Part shown: one piece after another, positions 21,931-32,374 of the stretch
Numbering within the stretch: position 1 is the first letter of the stretch
How the letters are laid out: every line of letters starts with the position of its first letter
From: Phytophthora hibernalis
Taxonomy: Eukaryota > Oomycota > Peronosporomycetes > Peronosporales > Peronosporaceae
DNA length: 64,000 nt
Assembly (NCBI GenBank): GCA_012656075.1
Contig: JAAKBF010000233.1
Span: 186,001-250,000 of the forward strand
Reading direction: 5' to 3'
Position numbers and translations under genes: made by a program
The notes under the pieces: model-generated
Database searches by the model: none
What the model saw: only the letters and a program-made list of their open reading frames with translations
Told to the model about the DNA's origin: nothing

Positions 21931-24454
21931 ATGGAAAAGTACGTGAAGGTGCGCAAAATTGGCCAAGGCAGCTTCGGTTGTGCGTACTTGGCTACCCGCA
22001 AAGCTGCGGCAAGCTCAGATAGAAATGAGCTACTAAAGAAGCAGGAGTTCGTGATCAAGGAGGTCATTTTGGATCCTCGTGACCAAGCCAATGCCCAACG
22101 GGAAGCTCGGCTGTTGGCAGCGTTGGATCACCCGAACATTATTGCTTGAAAGAAAGCTTCATGTTGAATCCGTCAACAACAAACGCAGCTTTTAGGGCGC
22201 TACCAGCCTCGCCCGACCGTATTGTGCATCGTGACCGAATTCGCTGACGGTGGTGACTTAAGCCACGAGTTAGAGCGGCGCTCTAGTCGCCGTACGTTTT
22301 TCGATCCGGATGAATTACTGGGGCTGTTTGTACAGGTTTGCTTGGCACTGAAGCACCTCCACGACCGCAAAATTCTCCATCGTGACGTGAAGCCGGCCAA
22401 CATATTCCTGACCAAATCGGGAGTCGTGAAGCTCGGAGATTTGGGTGTTGCTACTGTACTGAGTCATACATTGGCGTGTGCGCAGACATCCATTGGCACA
22501 CCGTACTACACGGCGCCTGAAATTTGCCTTGGTAAGCGTTACAACGCTAAAGCAGATGTGTGGAGCCTCGGGTGTGTTCTGTTCGAGATGGTCTCCTTCG
22601 CACATGCGTTTGAGGGTCGAAGCCAGCGTCAACTCTTTGATAATATCATTCGTGGGGTAACTCCACAGCTTCCAGTATGTGGAAGTTTAAGTAGCATCAG
22701 GCGAGAGTTGCAGACTTTAGTGGACGATATGTTACACAAGGAACCACGCGCACGTCCTAGTGTGAACCAACTCATCCGACGGCCTCTAGTACTGGCGCGT
22801 ATTCAAAGCTTCTTGTCAGCACGAGCATTGGCTTCCGAGTTAAATCACACCGTACTCCATGGAGAAAATGTTTTTCGCAAGAAAACTACGGATGAGAACA
22901 AGGCTCCGCCGATCGCTCTTCACGCTCAGCACGTACGCCGAGCAGAATTTGCAGCCAGGATTCCGACTTTGAAGGCGGCTATTAGACCATCACCTCGACA
23001 GCCTCAGCAAAATTTACGACAAACTCCACCCGTTCGGAACGGGAAAGCACGAATTGGGTCTCTGCTAGGTGCTAGTCGAAAACCTCGAGGACTACCCCAT
23101 GGTGCTCTTAAACGCAGCCGGCCCATTCAGAAGCGATTTCAACCAGCTCGAGTGCCGGCTCGAGTTCCTGCTAGTAATGTGAATATCGTGAAACAGCGTA
23201 CAGCACCTACAAGAGCTAAACGACCAGAACCATTTGTGTCAGCACAGGCAAAAGCAAAGTTGAGAGCTCAACTCAAAATGAAGGAAGACGCTGCAGCGGC
23301 TGTTGCAGCCCTTCCAGACCCACCGAACCCACCTACAGCGCCAAAAACGGTAGAACAGGCAGGAGCAAGAGCTCCCAGCAAAATTTCGGAACGCGTTACG
23401 GCGTTCAACGAAAAGGAAAGTGACTGCAGCAAACTTCATGAGTTACGTGTACTAAAATTTCGTTAATGCGTCGTGTACTGAGCAGTGGGCTGGCCAACGG
23501 GAGCAACTTATGAAGAACCTACCACCTCCGCCTCCTGTTAACGCTGCAAAATTAATTCCCAAGAAAGTCGATGTCTCCAAAAAGCTGAAGCAGCCTGCGC
23601 GAGCGTACCCGAAGCCGGTAAACGTTGGTGTTGAGGGGAAGGCTCTTAGCACACCACCACCTCCATCCCCAGTTAGCACCCGTCGTCAACAAGCAAAGCA
23701 GAAAACTCCACTATCAGCACCGAGAACTCGAGCCCCTGCAGGCCGTGACAGTCAGCCGTCACTTCGCGAGCACAGACTTGAGTTCCAGCGAAAGAAACAG
23801 GTAGAGTTATCAAATGCTGCTGGTGCAAAACAATCGGCAAAGGCGTCTCCGCTGGACGACCCTATTATCCTCGTCCAGCAGCTTTCAAATTTCAAGCATC
23901 CGCCTGCACCTCCCACCCAAGAACATGAAGTGCTGCCTCCACCAGCTCCAACGACTCTGACGTCCTCATTGCCGGAATTTGCTGATAATGACGCTGGTGT
24001 CGTGGATTTAGCAAGCGATTCGACGCACGACGACGAAGAAGAAGACCATGAGCTGACATCCTTGCCACTGATGGCAAATCTCGAGTTCGAGCGAATGGTG
24101 CTTCAGCTAAAAAGCGTCGTTGAGTCGGACATGACAGCCAGCGATGACGAGAACGACGACGACGAGCAGCCAGAGTCGGTGTTCGATCCAAATGCACCTC
24201 CGCCGCCGTACTCGCCACCCATCACAGCTCCAACGACCCCATTTTCGCTGGAGACACTCAACATCTCGGTGTTGGAAGACCCGGCGTTCCGTCTTGTACT
24301 TCAAAAACTTCTTCTGCGGGACAAGTCAATTGGAGCAGCTTCACCTGATACTGAACAAATTAGCGTGGACGGTGCGGAACAACTAGTTGTGGAACCAGAT
24401 CAGCAAGCAGTTCTCACCTGGATGCACGCCTACATCTCCTCACTCGTACTGTAG
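21931..24454 (+). CDS. NEK-like Ser/Thr protein kinase with proline-rich tail
   Basis: About 840 residues. The N-terminal kinase domain (about residues 4-285) has the glycine loop IGQGSFGCAYLA, the ATP lysine in FVIKEVILD, the catalytic HRDVKPANIFL, KLGDLGVA (DLG instead of DFG, as in some NEK kinases), GTPYYTAPE in the activation loop and ADVWSLGCVLFEM. These match the NIMA-related (NEK) family, which acts in mitosis and cilia. The C-terminal 500 residues are Pro/Ala/Lys-rich with PPPPPVNAAK and PPPPYSPP runs and acidic patches, low complexity. Frame breaks at about 22149, 22168 and 22196 sit between the C helix and the hinge; each fits one missing base. A further break near 23460 needs two missing bases or a very short intron. 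ATG 21931 gives the usual short lead into the glycine loop. Confidence 0.88.
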
Positions 24455-24817
24455 TACTACAGTATAACCTAGCAGTGCTGTGGAAAGAGGCTCCTTCATT
24501 CATAACTCGAACGACAATTCCAAACGTTTGGCTTTTTTCTGGTACTTACAATAGCATCCAGCTTTCGTCACTCAACACATTAATTTCTTTCTCTGCATCT
24601 TGAGGTCGCTTGCTTTGTTCCACCCCTCGCAGAGATTTGGACGCCGCACGATGCGAAGCCTCCTCCAAGAAGTTCTTCCAACAGCTACAAGGCACTGCAC
24701 GAATCACTACACTCACCATCAAATAAAAGACACATCGCCACTTCTCTCCCTGCCGCACTCTTGATTCCGCTTTCTTCTTTTGCACGCTGACGGCATGGAC
24801 AGTTCATTTCAACTCGC
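24455..24817. other. Convergent 3' region between kinase and WW-cyclin gene
   Basis: The two genes point at each other. A 79-codon minus ORF (24546-24785) lies here but shows no domain and probably reflects 3' UTR sequence. Nothing else is seen. Confidence 0.4.
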
Positions 24818-27300
24818 TCACAGCTTTACCGTGCTGTTTGTCGACAAGCGGTGCATTGACGATCCAAGCGAGCTTCCACCTGCAACGCGCATCTGCATGT
24901 GCACAAGCTGCTCCAGGCTAGCTGCAGGCGAAGCCTTGGTTGCCTTGGACAGAGCTCCACCGACCGCCGAGCGACCTGCGTTGGCACCGGCCTGCATACT
25001 TTCGGCAGCTGACGTGGACGTGATAGTCACGCTGCGACGGCGCGGCACCGGCATCAGCTTCGAACGCTCCTGGTATTCCTCCGATAGCACTTGCATTTTG
25101 CGCGCACCGTCCAGGTTCAGCGGCGCACTCTCGTCGAAGGCTTCCAACAAGCCCATTGTGGCGCACATAGAGCGCAGGTGAAAGTAGTACTTGGCGTACG
25201 ACACGGCCGACACACGGACATTGTACTCCACGGCACTAAGGTACACGAGCTCCAGCTCATTGATCTGCTTCAGCGAAAGCTCGGGCCAAATCTTGGAAAA
25301 GTCGGCGTTGGTCATGCTCAAGTCATCCCACACCTTCGAGGCCATCACCATGGAGCAGAAAACCAATCGACGCCAGTTCTCTCCACGCAGCTGCAAGAAC
25401 CCGCTTGTGGTTTTCAAGAGGCGCTCCACGTACACGAGGCTCATGATAACGCACTCCGTCTCCATTTGAGCACGGGAAAACACGTGCTTGATAAACGAGC
25501 CGATTTCAGACAGGGTGGGGACGACATCCAGAATAACATCTTCGTCCTCGAAATCTACAAACGTAGACGCTTCAGCATCTAATTCATCCGCAATGGACGT
25601 CAACGGTTTGCGATCGCGAGCTGTCACAAACACGTCAAAGCGCGGATCCGATCGAATCGGCTCCTCCATCGCCTCCATCATATGCGCGCGCAACACAGTG
25701 GCCACACACTGAATCGTAGCAGCTTGGTCAGGCGCGTTCATCGTACCCATACGCAAATAAATGGAGTTGGTACTGTTGGACCGGCGGCGCAGTGCACGTG
25801 GCTTGTCAGCGCGGGCCATACCCTTGTGTCCAGGACTCTTCGCGTTCATCAGAGCTGACGCCGAGCTGCCTCTTCCCACTGCTGTCACTCTCAACATCGG
25901 GGCCTGTAGCGAAGGTCGACCCTTTCCGTTAGCCGCTTTCACAGCACGGGCGTAAGCCTCCAAATCCGAGGCTCGTGGCACCAAAGCAGCCAGACGAACA
26001 CGCTCCTGAATAGGCGACGGCACTCCGAGACCAATGGGGGCATTGCGTCCAACCTCGTCCACATCCAAACCATCGCTTCCTTGCGGAACGAAGTCATCAC
26101 CGGCGTTTCGTACGACGACAGCGTCCTGAACAGCGAAGGGCGCTTCTTGCCAGGGTCCTCCGAGTCGCGGTCCACGGTTTCCGGTTCCTGTTGAGGCTGG
26201 TTCTCGCCTGGGCTCAGATAGGGCACGCCCATTCCCTCGGGAGTTGTAGGCAGTGAGCGCGTGGCGTTAAGGATGAGCTGACGGGCAGATCCGGGGAGGG
26301 AACGTCCCGACCCACTCGTGTACGAGTTGAGACTGCTGCGCGCGCTGCCACAACTGGCCGTGCTGGCAGATGAGCGGCACGTGGGCGACATCTCGTGGGG
26401 CTTGTGGACCGCGTCGGGCGTACTGTGGCTCGAGTTGGACGTCTCGCTGTCTCGCGTGTAGAAGCCGTCGCGCAACTTGAGGCGAATGTTGTTCTCCATG
26501 ACGGAGAAGAACTGGCGCTTCTCGCGCGTCTCGGCCGCGGCCAACTCAGCAGGTTTCTTCCACGTCGTCTCTCGAGTCACCGGGTGGTAGTAGTAGGGCT
26601 TCTTGGACTTGGGGTCTACGGCCACGCGCCACGCCACCGGTTCCGTCGGTACCGCCGTGCGCACCGGAGCCTGGTTACGAGAAACCGGCGCCGACGTACG
26701 AACCGGAGCCGGTTTGCGGGCAGTTGAGCGAGCACCATCGTTGCGACTGATTGGTTCAACACTGCGTGCATCTCCTGAATTGTTGCTGCGACCTGTAGAC
26801 TCGACACTGCGACTCACAGGCTCCACACTGGTCGTCATTGAGCGATTGCGACTGCCAGTGCGGCTCTGATTGTTTGCCGCATTGGCGAGCCTGCCGCCTC
26901 TGCAGTTGCCTGAGAAGTTTCCTGTTTTGCTGTTGCCGCGGCTTTCCTCGACCGGTTTCTGGTGACTGCGGGGTCGACTGCGACGCACGTCGAAGGGCAA
27001 GTCGTCCTGACTCATGGCGATCATGGCTGGGCGTCCTGCGAGGTCCTCGTCCCTGGTCCTGTGCGGTCTCTGAGTCTGCGTCTGAGTCGGATTACTCCGC
27101 GGTCGAGAGGACGACGCCACGCGCGGCTTCACGGATTGTTGAGGGTACCCTCCAGCGTAACCCTGCATCTGCACCTGCATCCTGTTCAGTCCTGCGTCGT
27201 CCTGGGCGGCGGCCTGGCCTCTGCTGCGTGTGTGGCGGCGCTGCGCCGGGTTCGAAGTCGACGTCATGTTCATCCGCAGAGGCGACGCCACGCTGTTCAT
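24818..27300 (-). CDS. WW domain - cyclin Y-like fusion protein
   Basis: Two minus frames, 27300-26100 and about 26125-24818, form one protein of about 827 residues once a single missing base near 26100-26120 is allowed; no stop or new start separates them. The N-terminal part is basic, Ser/Arg/Pro-rich with repeated SVEPISR-like units, then a WW domain at about residues 222-252 (W224, YYYHPVTRETTW). The C-terminal part holds a cyclin box close to the cyclin Y/PCL group: VIMSLVYVERLLKTTSG, then NWRRLVFCSMVMASKVWDDL and YNVRVSAVSYAKYYFHLR. Such cyclins activate PCTAIRE/CDK14-type or Pho85-type kinases, often at membranes. The WW part may bring proline-rich partners. The tail has Ser/Thr sites. 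Alternatively two adjacent genes, but I see no evidence for a boundary. Confidence 0.8.
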
Positions 27301-28516
27301 TTAGGGTTACAAAATGGGTCTGTTTGGTCCAATCTCTCGAGAAACGGCCGAACCGTACGAGTCGGTCCTGTGGGTTACAGGTTACTCTGCCTTGTGCTTC
27401 CTCCCACTCGCTCGCGCCTCGGGAGAAGAAGCCGCTGTGAGCGATTGGTCGGGTGTCCTAAATGTCGCGTTTAGGGGCCAAAATAACCCCGGAAATGCCT
27501 GACCTTTCCCCGGTCAAATCAAAACCGCACCGAATTTGTGCCGACATTCTACTGGACATACTGGTCTCACATGGCATTTTCCATACTGATTGCAAGTGAA
27601 TTGTTGCGTTAGGTGGAGAGGCCCCACCCTCCTGCCTCGTAGTTTTAGACCCGACGCGGACCAATTCTCACGCAGGCCACGTAAAAACGAGAGACTTGGG
27701 GGCAAACAACCTTGAGCTTGCTCTGATCACCCATCCCGAACTCGGTCTTGGCGAAGCCAATTGTCGACTTTCTCGCCAGGAATCTCGTCACAGCGGAAAA
27801 CAGAGGGCGGTAGGGAAGCCTTGGGCACAAGGCGATTGGCGCGAGCGAGCTCCGAAATATCGAGTCAGTGTGTGTAACCCACCTCAGCCACGGGCTCCGC
27901 TGGCCACCACCGACTCTGACCGAGTCTCGGTGGCTGCCAACCGAGAGATAACGTTTGGAACATGGTCGGTCTCAGTGGCTTTCAAAAGTTTCTGGTGGCG
28001 TACACAGCTCGGCGCCATTTTGCAGCCGTGGCACCTCATGCTCCAGCTGGCCCCAGATGATACTTCGGTTACAGCTTCGGCAGGTGTGTCTTGCATGGCC
28101 GTCTTGGCATCATTAGTTCTGCGTCTGTTGTGTCGTCTCAAAGGTGACACTATAATAATATTGATGCGTTTTTGCGTCGACCACCGAGACAAAGTGATGG
28201 ATTGAACGCCTTGTCTTCCGTTGCGCGCTTCAGCCGTGATGTTCTCCACGATCGGTACCGATAAACTTATTTTATAGGAACATTTTGAACTTTACGGGGA
28301 CGAAACGCGCTGTTTTGGCGGTCAGACTGGAAGCACGACGGAAGAGTGTTCGCATAATACATCAAAGTTAACATTCGACATTAGAGAACGCCCACACAAA
28401 CACGACTACATGTACTCTAAGCTTCTACATGTATAATACCTAATAGTAGTATTAATAGTAGTCGACAAACGCCTGTCATAACGAGTCGTTGCAGTTTATT
28501 GGCATGGAGATCACAA
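27301..28516. other. 1.2-kb intergenic region
   Basis: It holds the promoter of the WW-cyclin gene (near 27301) and the 3' flank of the GH12 gene. A 169-codon plus ORF (27696-28205) has no recognisable domain and odd composition. I see no supported gene. Confidence 0.45.
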
Positions 28517-29950
28517 TTACTCGCGACGAATGCGACGAGTAGTGCACTTTAGGCCGGTGACAGGCGCAGAGGTGGTCTCCGTCTGACCGGTGAACGAGCC
28601 CGTGCTGGATGTGGAAGAGGTGCTGGTCTCACCGCCCGAAGACGAAGCCGGGGCTTCCCAGCTCGAGCCCGTGCTGGGGTAGAAGGAGTCTGCTCGCTCG
28701 ATCCAGTGGAAGGGGTCTCTTCACTTGAGCCAGTGCTAGAGGTAGCAGGAGTTTGCTCACTCGAGCCCGTGGAAGGGGTCTCTTCATTTGAACCAGTGCT
28801 AGAGGTAGAAGGAGTCTGCTCGCTCGATCCAGTGGAAGGGGTCTCTTCACTTGACCCAGTGCTAGAAGAAGCGGGGGTCTCTTCACTTGAACCAGTGCTA
28901 GAGGTAGCAGGAGTTTGCTCACTCGAGTCCGTGGAAGGGGTCTCTTCACTTGAACCAGTGCTAGAGGTAGCAGGAGTCTGCTCACTCGAGCCTGTGGAAG
29001 GGGTCTCTTCACTTGACCCAGTGCTAGAAGAAGCGGGGTCTCTTCACTTGAACCAGTGCTAGAGGTAGCAGGAGTCTGCTCACTCGAGCCTGTGGAAGGG
29101 GTCTCTTCACTTGAGCCCGTGCTGGACGTGGCGGGGGCAGTCGTGGTCTGGGTCGACGAACTGCTGTCGCTCGATTGCGCAGTCGTAGACGAACCTGTAG
29201 ACGAACCCGTGGTGCCACCACTGGCTCCGCCAGTGTTTACGACCGCCGAGTACTTTGACACCGTCAAGGTGACATCGTCGCCAATGAACGGCTCGGTACC
29301 ACACTCAACCTTTATCAGGTACTGGCTGGTCTTGAAGCTTTGACTCTTAGCCAAGTAGTTGAAGAACTCCATGAGGTCACCCTCGAAGTTCTCGACCTGC
29401 TTGGGAGCGACGAATGAGTACACCATCATCTGGCCGTTAGGGCCGCTGAAGACGCTCCACTCATTGCCCGCGATGGTGGTCGTGTCGATGGCCGTACCGG
29501 TGCTTGAAATGGGGCCGGCGCCGCCGATGGCAGCAAGCCAAATCATGATCTCGAACTCTTTCTCGCCATCGGCGGTGGAGCTCGTGAACAGGTCGTAGGC
29601 GACATCAGCCACGACGTTGCCGCTGTATTTGACCGTGTATGCCATGGTCGAAGGAATGGACTTGACGCTGGTAAGCGGTACGGGGTCGAACTCGAGCGCA
29701 GCGTTGGGGTAGGACTTGACCTTTTTGTCGCCACCCTGGTACGACCAGGTCGTTTGCCAGGCGATGGTGTCGCCCGAGCCGCTAGCCAGGCTCGTGCACT
29801 GCTTGGCCGTCGTGGCATCCGCTTTCCCCACATATTGTTGTAGATGATGTAGTCGCCCGAGGTTGTCTGTCCCCACTGGTCGCAGAATTCTGCGGCGTTG
29901 ACCGCCGTCATGGCCGCAGCGGTCAGAGCAGCAGCGAAAAACACCTTCAT
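28517..29950 (-). CDS. Secreted GH12 endoglucanase/xyloglucanase with Ser/Thr repeat tail
   Basis: About 478 residues. Signal peptide MKVFFAAALTAAAMTAVNA with cleavage before AEFCDQWG. The catalytic domain (about residues 20-245) matches glycoside hydrolase family 12: CDQWGQTTSGDYIIYNNMWG, EFEIMIWLAAIGGAGP (nucleophile Glu), MMVYSFVAP, and KVECGTEPF near the acid/base Glu. GH12 enzymes of oomycetes cut plant xyloglucan or beta-glucan in the apoplast and are sensed by plants; XEG1 of Phytophthora sojae is the known example. The tail (about 250 residues) is a repeat of STGSSE-QTP/ETP units, likely heavily O-glycosylated, and ends in a basic TRRIRRE. Frame breaks at 29820-29822, 29035-29038 and 28675-28679 each fit one missing base. 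Stop TAA at 28517-28519. Confidence 0.88.
28672..29135 (-). repeat. Coding minisatellite in the GH12 tail
   Basis: About ten units built on AGTGAAGAGACCCC and GAGCAGACTCC cores alternate and also repeat as a longer unit of 110-160 bp. They encode Ser-Thr-Gly-Ser-Ser-Glu modules. Copies are very similar, so recent expansion is likely. One copy has GGGG (29035-29038) where its twin has GGGGG (28873-28877), which shifts the frame. Confidence 0.9.
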
Positions 29951-30437
29951 GCTTGTCGAGTTGTGGCGATCGGAATGGCGGCAAATCGGTAAATGGCGCC
30001 CTCAGATCGATTGCAGCGCTGGTCAACAACACCTGCGGGTCGTCTTTGAACCGAAACTTTGGTGTCCGTGACCCTAGTCAGCAGTAATTGTCTGCTTGTG
30101 CTCATCCGATGCTATTAAATACATACCGGTACTGTAGCTAACTCGTTCCTGCACGGCAGATGGGATCCCTTCGATTTGGTTTTGGTGGCAGGGAGTAATC
30201 ATCAACACAACGTACATCATGTACTATTATATTAATACATGTTCAGCAACACCGCAGTCGCCATCCCCTGCGTCATACATGTACCGGTAGCTGACCTCTT
30301 CCCCCTCAGTATACTTCTTGGAAGACCATCGTCTATAACGCCCCACGAGCGCAAGCGCACTTCAGCGTTATCGGTTGTGGCCGTGAATTGCGGACTGCTC
30401 GACGCGCGCAACCCTTCACCAGTCATTGTAAAGGATC
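29951..30437. other. GH12 upstream region
   Basis: Promoter side of the secreted GH12 gene. Apart from AT-rich segments near 30110-30240 no clear element is seen. Confidence 0.4.
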
Positions 30438-30444
30438 AATATCC

Positions 30445-30851
30445 GGGCATTCATTATCCGCCACCACCCCAAATCTTGGGCGCCACCACCCCGCCCAACA
30501 TAAACTGCTGGGGTTCCAACGGAGGTGAGCGTGTGCGAGCGCGCGTAGCCATAGCAATCCAGCGAGGAATTTGCAGAGTCCCTGCAGAGGCAATAGCCCA
30601 GGTGAGGTCACCAGGGTCTCTGCAAGTATCAGCAAAAACTGAGTGAGCTAATACTGTGCTGCAAACATCAGCAAAATCCCTGGTGAGCTCGCCTGAGCCT
30701 CTCAAATAACTAGGTATATTACATCTGCAGGGACACTGAGCCCTGTGTCGAATTCCTTGGTTGGTACTTCAAAGTGTGTTGTTAGCACTTACAAAAGCCA
30801 AGTGTATATGGCCGCCATAATGGCTGGGGTGGTGGCGGATAATGAATGTCC
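30445..30851. mobile_element. MITE with terminal inverted repeats and 7-bp target duplication
   Basis: The left end at 30445 begins GGGCATTCATTATCCGCCAC and the right end, read in reverse from 30851, begins GGACATTCATTATCCGCCAC; the match runs about 26 bases with one difference. The element is flanked by AATATCC on both sides (30438-30444 and 30852-30858), an apparent target-site duplication of 7 bp, or 8 bp if one end is offset. At 407 bp and without a transposase ORF it is a non-autonomous DNA transposon. The 7-8 bp duplication favours a hAT- or MULE-like parent, but the family is unproven. Confidence 0.85.
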
Positions 30852-30858
30852 AATATCC

Positions 30859-32374
30859 GTCACATCAATTCGTCGTAATCTGTAAAGAGGCAAGAGCATA
30901 TTTTAATTATATTAAAATTAAAATAGGTACATGTACAAAAGGACAATGTTACGTACATGGACGCTCTCATTGAGGGGAACAGAAAACTTGTCAAGCGTGG
31001 ACTGAACTCTTTGTTTGCGGCAAAATTTCGCGCCCGTACATGTAGAAGCTGGCCTTGATGCGGAGCTCTTCTGTATTACCAGTACAATACAGGACGCCAC
31101 TAGCGATAACGATTTAGAGATGGCATCGAACAGAAAGTTGAAGCACAAGCATCAAGGACTTGGGCGGATTACGCGTAGTATATGTAATGTAGAATGGAGA
31201 CCGCGAGGCTGGAATGTCCAACCAAGGACTGGTATAATAGCCAGTAAGTTAAATACATTACCAGCAATCTATCTCAGCCTGAAATCGAAAAAGGACTGGT
31301 AGCCGTAGTGTTGAAGTCGGGACCAGTTTTGGTTAATTACCTGTTGGGATAAGAAATTGCACAGAGGTTAGGACAGCGGAGGATAGCACGAAGCGTAAGG
31401 AAGAGATGGGTCTTGAGGAGGAAGGCGGCCTGGAAGGCGGCTTGTGTATTGGAGGAGGCTTGTGTAGCAGGCGTCAAAGACGAAGTGAGGACTGGAAGTC
31501 CTCAGCGGATATTCTAACCCCTTATCTGGGATAACTTAACTGGTCTACAGTGCACGGGATACAAATCCCTAGTACTACAGGAGTACTATGACATAGCGTA
31601 GGCACGTCAGAGGTGCATACTTTCACACGTAGTAAGCGTGCTACGGGCCAGATGCCTGTCCGTCTACGAAAATTGGTGGCGCTGACGTCGCCATTTGCTG
31701 AAGGCGGCGCTTTCATAATGCATCTTCAGCCAAAGGTATGGTACGCAAGCGCCACTCGAGCGTGCCCCTTTTAAAAAACTGAAACACAGAAGCTGGAAAC
31801 GTGACTAAAAGTTTCAAAGTAGTCAAGTTAAAACTCCCTCCACATTATGAATTTGTGACACAATCGCAAACACATATTCGACATCCCGGTAGACCGCAAA
31901 TTATGCGCGGCGGACTCGACGGGCAGCACATTTTTGAACTGTTTAAGTACTTTGGCCCGATGTGGTGCTAGGAGCCGTAGTGTCACGAGATATCTTCAGA
32001 GGCTCGTGAGCTATTGAGTACGAGTGATGAATAAGTGTTGCAGCAGGCTCAAGCCGTACTTAAGCAGTGTCAACGGCTCCTGCATCAACTTCAACATGAC
32101 AAAGGACGTTTAACCAGGCAAGTAGTGAACCCATGTAGCTGCGAGTAGGTACGAGCCAGAGTAGAGGGTGATCGACTTACTGCTCTGGTGGGCTAACGTG
32201 TCTGGTGACCTTGAGTACTTTCTCGGGTACCTTAACCACAACTCCTCGAGTGCTTTCAAGACGTGATCTCGAGCACCTCGACACACAAAACCAAGACTTC
32301 CTCTGCCTAAGTGCTACCAATTCCAGTCTTTCAGCTCAATAGTGAGTTGAAAGATTGCGACATAGTAGAACTTT
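30859..32374. other. 1.5 kb between MITE and first gypsy element
   Basis: No gene recognised. The 5' LTR of the gypsy element that starts at 32375 is expected within this stretch, but no second copy exists in the window to define it. Confidence 0.4.

Noticed and set aside
23440..23500. A 37-bp intron in the kinase gene (GTACTAAAA...GAGCAG)
   Set aside because: It would fix the frame but is much shorter than any other intron here; two missing bases are equally possible.
24546..24785. 79-codon minus ORF
   Set aside because: In the convergent 3' region, no domain; better seen as UTR.
26395..27474. Plus ORFs of 110-200 codons
   Set aside because: Antisense of the WW-cyclin gene; no domain of their own.
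27696..28205. 169-codon plus ORF
   Set aside because: No domain, no splice logic, mixed composition, and no homologue I recognise; likely chance.
28706..29062. 118-codon repetitive plus ORF
   Set aside because: Antisense of the GH12 repeat tail; the repeat unit keeps both strands open.
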